From DATGZH01 sp035297265 (GTDB lineage: Bacteria > Actinomycetota > Acidimicrobiia > Acidimicrobiales > RAAP-2): a DNA stretch of 64,000 nt. The notes under the pieces are model-generated. The model worked only from the letters and a program-made list of their open reading frames with translations. It made no database searches and was not told the DNA's origin. Location: the NCBI GenBank assembly GCA_035297265.1, contig DATGZH010000014.1, positions 62,001-126,000 on the forward strand, given 5' to 3'. Positions 31,749-40,116 of the stretch are shown here, piece by piece (position 1 is the stretch's first letter; each line of letters begins with the position of its first letter). The position numbers were made by a program, and so were the translations under genes.

Positions 31749-31772
31749 TAAAGCAACCGATCCCTTGCTTTA
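31749..31772. promoter_or_regulatory. Perfect inverted repeat TAAAGCAA-N8-TTGCTTTA
   Basis: Eight-base perfect arms with an 8-bp spacer, AT-rich in a GC-rich background, in the 83-bp divergent region between the FMN-binding gene and the Asp-box gene. It is a strong operator candidate for a dimeric regulator acting on both genes. It is not followed by a T-run and is upstream of both genes, so it is not a terminator. Confidence 0.6.
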
Positions 31773-31804
31773 AGAGTGCTACCGTCGAGGTGAGGAGGTG
31801 CCCC

Positions 31805-32701
31805 ATGCTGCTCGTCGGGACGAAGAGCGGACTGTTCGACCTCGACCTCGGGACCGAGGTCCTCGTGCCGGACCCCATCCGGGCCATCGGACGGGCGCCG
31901 GACGGTGCGGTGTGCCTGCTGGAGGATGGTGGCCTGCTGCGGGTCCACCCGAACGGCGACCTCTCCCCCGCCGGCGAACTCGTCGAAGCCGACGGCCAGA
32001 GCGTGGTTGGCCTCGAAGGGGGCGAGACGCTCATCGGACGCCAAGGCGCCCGACTGGCCATCGTCGGTGCGGCCGGCCAACGTCAGCTGCGCTCTTTCGA
32101 GGAGGTCCCCGGACGCGCTGACTGGGAGAATCCCGCCAACCCGACGCCCGACACCCGATCGCTCGCCGTCGGTGACGACGGCGCCATGCTCGTCAACATC
32201 CACGTCGGTGGGCTGTGGCGCTCGACCGACGGCGGTGGAAGCTGGACCTGCGTCATCGAGCCTCCAGCCGACGTGCACCAGGTGAGCGCCGGAACGGATG
32301 GCACCGTGGCCGTCGCTGCGGCGATCGGCTTCGGCTGGAGCGAGGACGGTGGACAGACGTGGAGGTGGAGCACCGAGGGTCTGCATGCCTCGTACTGCCG
32401 GGCCGTTGCCCTTGACGACCGCAAGGTGCTGGTCTCGGCATCGACGGGGCCCTTCACCAACCAAGGCGCGCTCTACCGATCGTCCCTCGGTGACAGATTC
32501 GAGCGCTGCCAAGACGGGTTGCCCGACTGGTTCGATGGGAATGTCGACACTGGTCAGGTTTCGTTCAGCCATGGCCGGGCGGCCTTGGGTACCTACAACG
32601 GCTCCCTCTGGACCTCCGACGACGGCGGCACAACCTGGAACCAGGCTCTCGAGGCGCTACCCGCCATCGTCGCGACCCACCTCGTCGACGCCACGCGCTG
32701 A
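31805..32701 (+). CDS. Asp-box (BNR/sialidase-like) beta-propeller protein
   Basis: A 298-residue protein with repeated Asp boxes: 'RSTDGGGSW', 'WSEDGGQTW' and 'WTSDDGGTTW', each at the end of a blade. No signal peptide is visible, so it is probably cytoplasmic, unlike classical sialidases, and the sialidase catalytic residues cannot be assigned. Similar proteins are annotated as 'WD40/YVTN repeat-like' and have unknown functions. GAGGAGG at 31793 precedes the ATG at 31805 by 7 nt. The gene converges with the GH43-like gene. Confidence 0.75.
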   Translation: MLLVGTKSGLFDLDLGTEVLVPDPIRAIGRAPDGAVCLLEDGGLLRVHPNGDLSPAGELVEADGQSVVGLEGGETLIGRQGARLAIVGAAGQRQLRSFEEVPGRADWENPANPTPDTRSLAVGDDGAMLVNIHVGGLWRSTDGGGSWTCVIEPPADVHQVSAGTDGTVAVAAAIGFGWSEDGGQTWRWSTEGLHASYCRAVALDDRKVLVSASTGPFTNQGALYRSSLGDRFERCQDGLPDWFDGNVDTGQVSFSHGRAALGTYNGSLWTSDDGGTTWNQALEALPAIVATHLVDATR

Positions 32702-32811
32702 CGAGGGGCAGGCGCGCCGAGGACATTGACGGGCGAGTGCTCGAGTTGCGGTGCTGGGTCCTGGTGTTCGTCGGCCGCGTTGCCGTCCCCGAGGAGCGAC
32801 GTGGTGGGGGT

Positions 32812-32830
32812 GGGCTGCGACCAGCAGCCC
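32812..32830. terminator. Bidirectional hairpin between convergent genes
   Basis: GGGCTGC - GACCA - GCAGCCC, a perfect 7-bp stem with a 5-nt loop, 4 bp before the GH43-like stop codon (32835) and 110 bp after the Asp-box gene. No T-run is present. Confidence 0.45.
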
Positions 32831-32834
32831 CGTC

Positions 32835-34232
32835 TCAGGACGGCGGGTTGACGACGGGGAGACCGTTGCTGAAGCTGAGCTGGCGGAGGAAGAGGAGCCG
32901 GCTGTGGGGGTCCCCGACGGCGTTGGGCAGCCAGGCGTGGAAGGCCAGCCAGATGTTGCCCGACTTGTCGGCGAAGACCGAAGGGCTCCCCGGGCCGACG
33001 AGGTTGGACTGGTTGCCGTAGAGCGGCTGGTTCAGGGGTTTCGTGCAGGGACCGCTCGGCCCCGAGCACGTGGCCACGCCGACGGCGTAGTTGGCGGTGT
33101 TCCAGTTGTTGCCGGCGTAGAAGAGGTCGTAGCTGCCCGAGTTGACCAGCATGGCCGGGCCCTCGACCACGCCCCCCTCCCAGGGCTGGGTCGGGGTGAG
33201 GAGGGCGGTCGGGCTGCCCGTCAGCGCCGTCCCCTGGGGGTTCATCGGCTGCGACCAGATCGTGGCCGGCTGGCCGTTCGCCCCGTTGGACTTCCAGTCG
33301 AGGTACACGTTGCCGTTCGTATCGACGAAGGGACTGGGGTCGATCGAACCGCCCAGGTTCGTCTGGCAGACGAGCGGCTGGGTCGAGCTGTCGACGTAGG
33401 GGCCCGAGGGCACGGTGCCCACAGCCACCGAGATGCACTCCTCGTCGGCCGCCGCGTCGAGGGCCGTGTAGTAGAGGACGAAGCTGTTGCCGAGGCGGAT
33501 GACACTCGGGGCCCACGTGTAGCCGGGCACGGCCCACGAGGGCAGGTTGGGCAGGGCGTTGCCGAGGGCCGTCCAGTGCTTTAGGTCCGGGGAGGAGATG
33601 ACCTGGACCGCGCCGGCCTCGGCGTTGGTGCCGAAGGCGTAGTAGGTGTGGCCGGCCAGGATGACCGCCGGGTCGGCCAGGTCGAACGGATAGACCGGCC
33701 CGCCCGCTCCCCCGCCCTCGAGGGCGAGGCAGGGGCCGGCGACCGCGTCGAGGGCGTTCACCGCCCCGGGGAGGTTGTTGGCCGAGAGCTGGTTGTAGGT
33801 CTGACTGACGCCACCCAGGCACTGGTGCAGCACGCCGATGGCGTAGTTCTGGAGGGCGAGGGCCGTCTTGGCCGTGCTCAGGTGCTGCGAGGCGATGGCG
33901 TACTCGGTCGAGGCGGCGTCGACCGTCCAATGCAGGGCGTTGCGCTGGATGACCGTGTACCTGGTGCTCGAGTCGGTCGCCACGAGGCGGTGGGCCGTCC
34001 GGTGATGCACGACGAGGTCGCGGGCGAGGGTCTGCCGTTCGGCGCTCAGGCGGCTGCGCACCTCGAGGTTGTCGACGAGGCCGGCCACGAGGACGCCGAC
34101 CACCGCCGCGACGGCCAGCGTCGTGGCCAGCCGGCGCCAACGGCGTCGCAAGCGCCGCCGGGGCGGGCCGGTCGGGGCCTTGCCGAACGTCCGATGCTCA
34201 TCGAGTTGGAGGACGCTGCGGGGACTAGCCAA
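32835..34232 (-). CDS. Membrane-anchored GH43-like five-blade beta-propeller protein
   Basis: A 465-residue protein. An Arg-rich cytoplasmic tail (about 20-35) and one membrane segment (about 37-55) are followed by a helical stalk with a Cys pair ('HQCLGGVSQTYNQLS ... AGPC', about 138-168). The propeller starts near 'YPFDLADPAVILAGHTYYAF'. GH43-type blocks are present: 'LADPAVI' (Asp base), 'YTWAPSV', 'GGSIDPSPFVD' and 'VVEGPAML' (Glu acid). It would sit outside the membrane and act on arabinan or xylan-like glycans. The stalk is homologous to the small protein encoded upstream. The start overlaps that gene by 8 nt. Confidence 0.82.
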   Translation of the reverse strand: MASPRSVLQLDEHRTFGKAPTGPPRRRLRRRWRRLATTLAVAAVVGVLVAGLVDNLEVRSRLSAERQTLARDLVVHHRTAHRLVATDSSTRYTVIQRNALHWTVDAASTEYAIASQHLSTAKTALALQNYAIGVLHQCLGGVSQTYNQLSANNLPGAVNALDAVAGPCLALEGGGAGGPVYPFDLADPAVILAGHTYYAFGTNAEAGAVQVISSPDLKHWTALGNALPNLPSWAVPGYTWAPSVIRLGNSFVLYYTALDAAADEECISVAVGTVPSGPYVDSSTQPLVCQTNLGGSIDPSPFVDTNGNVYLDWKSNGANGQPATIWSQPMNPQGTALTGSPTALLTPTQPWEGGVVEGPAMLVNSGSYDLFYAGNNWNTANYAVGVATCSGPSGPCTKPLNQPLYGNQSNLVGPGSPSVFADKSGNIWLAFHAWLPNAVGDPHSRLLFLRQLSFSNGLPVVNPPS

Positions 34233-34680
34233 CGGACGGTGCCGCCTTCGAGCAGGCCTGTTGTACGGCCTGGAGGGACTGCACGGCGTTGTTGCGCTGC
34301 CCGATGGAGAGCTGGTTGAGCGCCTCCACGACCCCGTTCAGGCAGGTGTTGAGGGTGTCGATGGCCCCGACGTTGACATAGACGCTCTCGTTGGCCCCGT
34401 TCAGCGCGGCCTGGGTGAGGTAGAGGTCGGCCGAGACCTGCCGCAGGGCGGCCTTCGCGGCGTCGCGCTGGCGGCCAGCCGAGGCCAACCGGGCCTGCGC
34501 CGCGTCGAGGCGGACCTCGAGGTCCCGCTGGCGTTGCTGCAGGGCGGCCACGGCCCGGTCGGTCTGGCGCAGCGTGGCCCGGGCGCCGACGTCGGCCGTG
34601 AGCTCCCATGTGCCGAGGGAGACGACAAGGGCGATCACCAGCCCGAGGGCGAGCCACCACCGAAATGTCCGACTCGCCAT
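34225..34680 (-). CDS. Small membrane-anchored coiled-coil protein, paralogous to the GH43 stalk
   Basis: A 151-residue protein with one N-terminal membrane segment (about 8-28), a coiled coil (about 35-85: 'LRQTDRAVAALQQRQRDLEV') and a C-terminal part 'LNTCLNGVVEALNQLSIGQR' ending '...AVQQAC'. That last part aligns with the GH43 protein's stalk, including both Cys positions. I read the two genes as products of a duplication in which one copy gained a propeller. The ATG at 34680 has GGGAG 7 nt upstream. The genes overlap by 8 nt and may form hetero-oligomers through the shared stalk. Confidence 0.7.
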   Translation of the reverse strand: MASRTFRWWLALGLVIALVVSLGTWELTADVGARATLRQTDRAVAALQQRQRDLEVRLDAAQARLASAGRQRDAAKAALRQVSADLYLTQAALNGANESVYVNVGAIDTLNTCLNGVVEALNQLSIGQRNNAVQSLQAVQQACSKAAPSVG

Positions 34681-34903
34681 GTCGTCGCTCCCGGTGCCCG
34701 ACAAGAGTTCCCTCGACCACCCGTCGCTCACCGAAGTTAGCCGCCGGGCCCGGCGCCGCGGTTCCACCCTCCCCCGCCTGATCGGCACGGTCGTCGTCGC
34801 CCCTGGTCAACGCCGACGATCGTCCGGTCGCCCCTGGTCGTGCCGCAACGGCGCGACCGGCGCTCGCCTACAGTGGCATCCGACGCGCCGAGGAAGGAGC
34901 ACC

Positions 34904-35668
34904 ATGGCCGACGTGCAGACGCTGCCCGCCCCGCCCACCTTCGAGGACCCGGCCGAGGAACGGCTACACAGGAAGCAGCGCCTGGCCGCGGCCTTCCGGC
35001 TCTTCTCGGCGTTCGGCTTCGACGAGGGGGTGGCCGGCCACATCACCGCCCGGGACCCCGAGGACAAGGACAGCTTCTGGGTCAACCCCTTCGGGCTGCA
35101 CTTCGGGGCCATCCGGGCGAGCGACCTCATCCGGGTCGACGCCGAGGGCCACGTCGTCGAGGGGAACGCCCCGGTCAACGTGGCGGCGTTCGCCATCCAC
35201 TCCCAGGTCCACGCGGCCCGGCCCGACGTGGTGGCCGCGGCCCACGCCCACTCGGTCCACGGCAAGGCTTGGTCGGCCCTCGGGCGGCTGCTCGAGCCCA
35301 TCACCCAGGACTCCTGCGCCTTCTACGACGACCACGGCCTCTTCGACGACTTCACCGGCGTCGTGGTCGATCCCGAGGAGGGCAAGCGCATCGCCCACGC
35401 CCTCGGCGAGCACAAGGCGGTGATCCTGCGCAACCACGGCCTCCTCACCGTCGGGCACTCGGTGGACGAGGCGGCGTGGTGGTTCATCACGATGGAGCGG
35501 ACCTGCCAGGCCCAGCTGCTCGCCTCGGCCGCCGGCCAGACCGTGCTCATCGACCACGAGCACGCCGAGCTCACAGAGCGCCAGGTGGGCTCGCACCTGG
35601 GCGGCTGGTTCAGCTTCCAGCCGCTCTACGCCCGCATCGTCGCCGCCCAGCCCGACCTTCTCGACTGA
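34904..35668 (+). CDS. Class II aldolase/adducin family protein (copy 2)
   Basis: A 254-residue protein very similar to the copy at 16922: both share 'RKQRLAAAFRLF', 'GHITARDPE', 'AHAHSVHGKAWS' and 'RNHGLLTVGHSVDEAAWWF'-type blocks. The zinc ligands (three His in AHAHSVH, one in NHG) are intact. AAGGAG at 34894-34899 precedes the ATG at 34904. Unlike copy 1, it has no palindromic operator upstream and stands alone, converging with gcvPB. The two copies may act on related substrates under different control. Confidence 0.88.
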   Translation: MADVQTLPAPPTFEDPAEERLHRKQRLAAAFRLFSAFGFDEGVAGHITARDPEDKDSFWVNPFGLHFGAIRASDLIRVDAEGHVVEGNAPVNVAAFAIHSQVHAARPDVVAAAHAHSVHGKAWSALGRLLEPITQDSCAFYDDHGLFDDFTGVVVDPEEGKRIAHALGEHKAVILRNHGLLTVGHSVDEAAWWFITMERTCQAQLLASAAGQTVLIDHEHAELTERQVGSHLGGWFSFQPLYARIVAAQPDLLD

Positions 35669-35687
35669 CGGTCGGCGGCGCCCCGCG

Positions 35688-37238
35688 CTAGCGGCGGGCG
35701 TCGAACGTCGGGACGAGCTGACGGGCCGCCCGGGCCTCGTCCACCCTCCCGACCGGGGTGGTCCTCGGCGCGGCGGCCGCGCCCTCGGGATCGGTCACCG
35801 CGTCGGCGGCGATGCGTTCGAAGGCGTCGGCCAGGGCGGCCAGGGTCTCCAGGCTCTCGGTCTCGGTCGGCTCGACCATGAGCGCCTCGTCCACGATGAG
35901 CGGGAAGTAGACGGTGGGCGCGTGGAAGCCCTCCTCCAACAGGCGCTTGGCCACGTCGAGGGCACGCACGCCGGTGGCCTTCTTGAGCGAGGAGGCAGAG
36001 AGGACGACCTCGTGCATGCAGGGCCGGTCGAAGGGGACGTCGTAGACCCCGGTCAGGCGCTGGCGCAGCCAGTTGGCGTTCAGGACCGCTCGTTCGGCCA
36101 CCCGGCGCAGGCCGTCGCCGCCGTGCACGAGGATGTAGGCCAGGGCCCGGGCGAGCACGAGGGCGTTGCCGTGCCAGCCGTGGACCCGGCCGATGGAGCG
36201 GGCCGGGTGCTCCCAGCCGTAGCGGGGGGTGGGTCCCCCCGGCGTCACGGCGTCGTCGGCCGTCCCGGCGAGCCGCACCGGGCGGGGGCCGGGGAGGAAG
36301 TCGGCCAGGCGGGCCGAGACGGCCACCGGGCCGGCACCGGGGCCGCCGCCGCCGTGGGGCGTGGCGAAGGTCTTGTGCAGGTTGAGGTGGACGATGTCGA
36401 AGCCCATGTCGCCCGGGCGCACGACGCCGAGGATGGCGTTCAGGTTGGCCCCGTCGTAGTAGAGGAGACCGCCGACGCCGTGGACCGCCTCGGCGATCGC
36501 CGCGATGTCCTCCTCGAACAGCCCGAGCGTGTTCGGGTTGGTCAGCATGATCCCCGCCACGTCGGTGTCGAGCACCGCCCGCAGCGCCGCCATGTCGACG
36601 CAGCCCCGCTCGTCGCTCGGCACGGTCACCACCTCGTAGCCGCCGAGCGTGACCGAGGCCGGGTTCGTGCCGTGGGCCGAGTCCGGGATGACCACCTTGT
36701 GGCGTCCCTCGCCGTTGGCCGCGTGCCAGGCCCGCATGAGGAGGAGGCCGGTGAGCTCGCCGGCCGCCCCGGCCGCCGGCTGCAGCGTGGCCGCGGCCAT
36801 CCCGGTGATCTCGCAGAGCGCCGCTTCCAGCTCGACGAGCAGCGCCAGCCAGCCCTGGACCAGTTCGGCCGGGGCCCCGGGGTGCACCCCGGCCAGGCCG
36901 GGGAGCGAGGCCACGGCGTCGCAGACCTTCGGGTTGTACTTCATCGTGCACGAGCCGAGCGGGTAGGCGCCGAGGTCGACCGAGAACTGGCGGTGGCTCA
37001 AGCGGGTGAAGTGACCGACGAGGTCGCGCTCGGAGACCTCGGCCAAGGGCGGGGGCTCCACGCGCAGGTGGGCGGCGGGGACGAGGTCGGCGAGGGGCCG
37101 CTCGGGCACACCCGTGGTGCGGAGCTGCCAGGCCCGGCGACCGGGCACCGACAGCTCGAAGAGCGTGGGCTCGGCGTCGCGCCCGAGGAGCGGGGCCGAC
37201 GCCGCCCGGCCGCCGGCCGCCGCCCCGGGTGGCGTCAC
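35688..37238 (-). CDS. gcvPB: Glycine dehydrogenase (decarboxylating), subunit 2 (C-terminal half)
   Basis: A 516-residue PLP enzyme with the cofactor Lys in 'HLNLHKTFATPHGGGGPG', plus 'PLGSCTMKYNPK', 'QPAAGAAGELTGL', 'DSAHGTNPASV' and 'YYDGANLNAI'. It forms the catalytic half of the split P-protein, decarboxylating glycine and passing the aminomethyl group to lipoylated H-protein. The start overlaps the gcvPA stop by 4 nt (ATGA), so the halves are translationally coupled. The C-terminal about 30 residues are an extension beyond the usual end. It is the last gene of the merR-nuclease-like-gcvT-gcvPA operon. Confidence 0.96.
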   Translation of the reverse strand: MTPPGAAAGGRAASAPLLGRDAEPTLFELSVPGRRAWQLRTTGVPERPLADLVPAAHLRVEPPPLAEVSERDLVGHFTRLSHRQFSVDLGAYPLGSCTMKYNPKVCDAVASLPGLAGVHPGAPAELVQGWLALLVELEAALCEITGMAAATLQPAAGAAGELTGLLLMRAWHAANGEGRHKVVIPDSAHGTNPASVTLGGYEVVTVPSDERGCVDMAALRAVLDTDVAGIMLTNPNTLGLFEEDIAAIAEAVHGVGGLLYYDGANLNAILGVVRPGDMGFDIVHLNLHKTFATPHGGGGPGAGPVAVSARLADFLPGPRPVRLAGTADDAVTPGGPTPRYGWEHPARSIGRVHGWHGNALVLARALAYILVHGGDGLRRVAERAVLNANWLRQRLTGVYDVPFDRPCMHEVVLSASSLKKATGVRALDVAKRLLEEGFHAPTVYFPLIVDEALMVEPTETESLETLAALADAFERIAADAVTDPEGAAAAPRTTPVGRVDEARAARQLVPTFDARR

Positions 37239-38614
37239 GGCCGCACCGCCTTGTCGAAGGCCGCCACGAACCCGTCGATCTCGCCCCTCGTCCGGCGCTC
37301 GGTCACGCTCACGAGGAGTCCGGCCTCGGCGTCGGCCGCGCCGACCGACGCGTCGCCGCTCTCACCCACGAGGCCGCGGAGCGCCAGCCCGGCCAGGTAG
37401 CCCTCGTCGGCCAGCCGGGCCACCACGGTCTCGGCCGGCACCGGCGTGCGCACGGTGAACTCCCGCACGACCGGCGTGGCCCCGGTGAGGGGCTCGACCG
37501 CGTCGAGGGCGAGGAGGGCGTCGCGGCAGTAGTGGGCCCCGAGGGCACAGCGCCGGGCCACCTCGGCCAGGCCCGACGGGCCGAGCCAGCCGAGCTGCAC
37601 CGCGGCGGCGACGGCCATGAGCGTCTGGTTGGTGCAGACGTTGGACGTGGCCTTCTCCCGGCGGATGTCCTGCTCGCGCGCCCGGAGGGTCGTGACGTAG
37701 GCCCGCCGTCCCTCCCGGTCCACGGTCTCGCCGACGAGCCGCCCGGGCAGCCGGCGGACCTGGTCCATCGTGCAGGCGAACAGGCCGAGGTAGGGGCCGC
37801 CGAACGAGAGCGGCGTGCCGAAGGCCTGCCCCTCGCCGACCACCACGTCGGCCCCGGCCTCGCCGGCCGAGCGGAGGATGCCGGCGCACACCCAGTCGGC
37901 CGCCACCACGAGGAGCGCGCCGTGCCGGTCGGCCACGGCCCGGGCCCGTTCGAGGTCCTCGAGGCAGCCGAGGTAGTTGGGGTAGGCGAGCACGACCACG
38001 CCGGGCGGCTCGCCACCGGCCTCGTCGGGCCAGACGGTGGTGCCGTCGGCGAGGGGCAGGTCGACGAGCCGGTGCCCGGTGCCGGCGGCGAAGGTGGCGA
38101 GCACCGCCCGCCAATGGGGGTGGACGCCGGCCGAGAGCCAGACCGTGGCCCGCCCGCTGGCCCCGGCGCCGAGGTTGACCGCCTCGACGAGGGCGCTCGC
38201 CCCGTCGTAGAGGGAGGCGTTGGCCACGGGGAGCCCGGCCAGCCGGGCCACCATCGTCTGGAACTCGAACACCGCCTGAAGGACGCCCTGGGCCACCTCG
38301 GGCTGGTAGGGGGTGTAGGCGGTCACGAACTCGCTGCGGCCGGCGAGGGCCCGGACGACCGGCGGGATCTCGTGGTCGTAGGCGCCGCCGCCGGCGAAGC
38401 AGACGAGGCGGTCGGCCCGGGCCCGGTTCACCTCGGCCAGCCCGCTCAGGTGCTCGACCACGTCGGGCTCGGGCGCGCCCGGCGCCAGGTCCAGCCCGCC
38501 GGCCACCCGGAGGGCCGCCGGCACCGCGGCGAAGAGCTCGTCGAGCGAGGAGAGCCCGAGGAAGGCGAGCATCTGCGCCAGCTCCTCGTCGGTGTGCGGC
38601 AGGTAGTCGGGCAT
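37235..38614 (-). CDS. gcvPA: Glycine dehydrogenase (decarboxylating), subunit 1 (N-terminal half)
   Basis: A 459-residue protein with the standard start 'YLPHTDEELAQMLAFLGLSS', then 'CFAGGGAYDHEIP', 'FVTAYTPYQPEVAQG', 'NASLYDGASALVEA', 'DVVVGEGQAFGTPLSFGGPY' and 'TSNVCTNQTLMA'. It partners gcvPB in the split P-protein found in many bacteria. Its stop and the start of gcvPB overlap by 4 nt; its start overlaps the gcvT stop by 1 nt (TGATG). The length is normal. Confidence 0.96.
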   Translation of the reverse strand: MPDYLPHTDEELAQMLAFLGLSSLDELFAAVPAALRVAGGLDLAPGAPEPDVVEHLSGLAEVNRARADRLVCFAGGGAYDHEIPPVVRALAGRSEFVTAYTPYQPEVAQGVLQAVFEFQTMVARLAGLPVANASLYDGASALVEAVNLGAGASGRATVWLSAGVHPHWRAVLATFAAGTGHRLVDLPLADGTTVWPDEAGGEPPGVVVLAYPNYLGCLEDLERARAVADRHGALLVVAADWVCAGILRSAGEAGADVVVGEGQAFGTPLSFGGPYLGLFACTMDQVRRLPGRLVGETVDREGRRAYVTTLRAREQDIRREKATSNVCTNQTLMAVAAAVQLGWLGPSGLAEVARRCALGAHYCRDALLALDAVEPLTGATPVVREFTVRTPVPAETVVARLADEGYLAGLALRGLVGESGDASVGAADAEAGLLVSVTERRTRGEIDGFVAAFDKAVRP

Positions 38615-39708
38615 CAGCGCTCCGCCGGGGGCCAGAACCGCGTCGGCGACACCGTGGCCCGGAGCGTCCTGCCCCGGACGGTCACGTCGACGGGGTCACC
38701 CACCTGGAGCCCGGCCTCGGTGTCGAGGAAGGCGAGGGCGATCCCCTTCTCGAGCATGGGCGAGAAGTTACCGCTCGTCACCGTGCCCACCCGACGCCCG
38801 TCCACCGCCACCTCGGCCCCTTCGCGCGGCGGTTGCCGCCCCCCGGCCACGAGGCCCCGCAGCCGCCGACGGGGCCCTTCGCTCCGCTCCAGCTGGAGGG
38901 CGGCCCGGCCCCGGAACTCGCCCTTGTCCCAACCGACGACCCAGCCGAGCCCGGCCTGGAGGGGCGTGATCCCCTCGCCGAGCTCGTGGCCGTGCAAAGG
39001 GAAACCCGCCTCGAGTCGCAGCGTGTCGCGGGCTCCGAGCCCGGCGGGCAGCACCCCGGCGGCCAGGACCGCCTCGAAGAACGACGTCGCCACCTCCCGT
39101 GGCACGGCGCACTCGACGCCGTCCTCGCCCGTGTAGCCGGTGCCGGCGGCCACGGCCGGCTTGCCCTCCCACTCGAAGGTGGTCACGGCGAAGTGCTCCA
39201 CCGCCGCGGCCTCGGGGGCCACCGTGGCGAGGCGGGCCCGGGCCTCGGGCCCCTGGACGGCCACGATGGCCCGGCCCTCGGTGGTGTCGGTCCCGCCGAG
39301 GGCTCCGAGCACCCGGGAGGTGTTCGAGGCGTTCGGCATGACGTCGAACTGCTCGCCGGTCAGCCACCAGACGATGAGGTCGTCGGTCACCGAGCCGTCG
39401 TCGGCGAGGAGGTGCGTGTATTGGGCCCGCCCGGGCGAGATGCGCCACAGGTCGTTGCTGAGCGCCTGCTGGAGGTGCTCGAAGGCCCCGACCCCCTCCA
39501 CCCGCACCGTGCCGAGGTGGCTCACGTCGAAGGCCACCGCGTCCTTGCGGCAGGCCCGGTGCTCGGCCACGGTCCCCGACGGGTAGGCGAGTGGCATCTC
39601 CCAGCCGCCGAAGCCGATCAGCTTGGCCCCGAGGGCCACGTGGGTCTCGTAGAGCGGGGAGCGCCGCAGCGACCCGCCGGACGGGTCGGCGCCGGGGGGG
39701 CCGTCCAC
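38614..39708 (-). CDS. gcvT: Aminomethyltransferase (glycine cleavage T-protein)
   Basis: A 364-residue T-protein: 'IGFGGWEMPLAY', 'DAVAFDVSHLGTVRVEG', 'MPNASNTSRV', 'VAVQGPEARA', 'AGTGYTGEDGVECAVP', 'LGARDTLRLEAGFPLHGHEL' and 'VTSGNFSPMLEKGIALAFLD'. It releases ammonia from the aminomethyl-lipoyl H-protein and forms methylene-tetrahydrofolate. The start is GTG 39708, 9 bp after the PD-(D/E)XK-like gene. No gcvH is found between the gcv genes or elsewhere in the window. Confidence 0.95.
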   Translation of the reverse strand: MDGPPGADPSGGSLRRSPLYETHVALGAKLIGFGGWEMPLAYPSGTVAEHRACRKDAVAFDVSHLGTVRVEGVGAFEHLQQALSNDLWRISPGRAQYTHLLADDGSVTDDLIVWWLTGEQFDVMPNASNTSRVLGALGGTDTTEGRAIVAVQGPEARARLATVAPEAAAVEHFAVTTFEWEGKPAVAAGTGYTGEDGVECAVPREVATSFFEAVLAAGVLPAGLGARDTLRLEAGFPLHGHELGEGITPLQAGLGWVVGWDKGEFRGRAALQLERSEGPRRRLRGLVAGGRQPPREGAEVAVDGRRVGTVTSGNFSPMLEKGIALAFLDTEAGLQVGDPVDVTVRGRTLRATVSPTRFWPPAER

Positions 39709-39717
39709 GCGGCCACC

Positions 39718-40116
39718 CTAGGCGGCGCTGGCCGCCGCGGCGTCGAGCCCGTGGCGCTCGAGGAGGGTGGCGAAGTCCTTCTGGTAGACGACGACCACCT
39801 CGACCTCGGGGTAGAGCTCGCGCATCCGGCGCACCTTGGCGTTCTTGCGGGTGACGAGCTTCTGGTCGGCCGTCGTCAGCTCGACGAAGCAGTGGAGGTC
39901 GGGCAGCCAGAAGTCCGGCCGGAAGCCCGACTTGGGCTCACCGTCCTCGGTCCACCGGAGGGCGAACTCGACCGGTTCGTACTCCCAGCGGATGGTGAAG
40001 ACGTCGAGCAGGGCGGCGAACAGCCGCTCGGAGGGGTGGGCGAAGCGGACCGCCGAGGCCGGCGAATGGGCGGGGTGACCGGACCGACGGCCGGCCGACG
40101 GGGTCCGGTTGGTCAC
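39718..40116 (-). CDS. Small protein with PD-(D/E)XK-nuclease-like fold
   Basis: A 132-residue protein. 'HPSERLFAALLDVFTIRWEY', 'SGFRPDFWLPDLHCFVELTT' and 'AKVRRMRELYPEVEVVVVYQ' show the order of a restriction-endonuclease-like core: helix, beta hairpin with 'RPDF' (Asp), strand with 'VELT' (Glu, but Thr where the catalytic Lys would be), then helix and strand. The missing Lys suggests a degenerate site or use of the nearby K in 'ADQKLVTRK'. It overlaps merR by 4 nt and precedes gcvT. I do not know its function. Confidence 0.6.
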   Translation of the reverse strand: MTNRTPSAGRRSGHPAHSPASAVRFAHPSERLFAALLDVFTIRWEYEPVEFALRWTEDGEPKSGFRPDFWLPDLHCFVELTTADQKLVTRKNAKVRRMRELYPEVEVVVVYQKDFATLLERHGLDAAAASAA

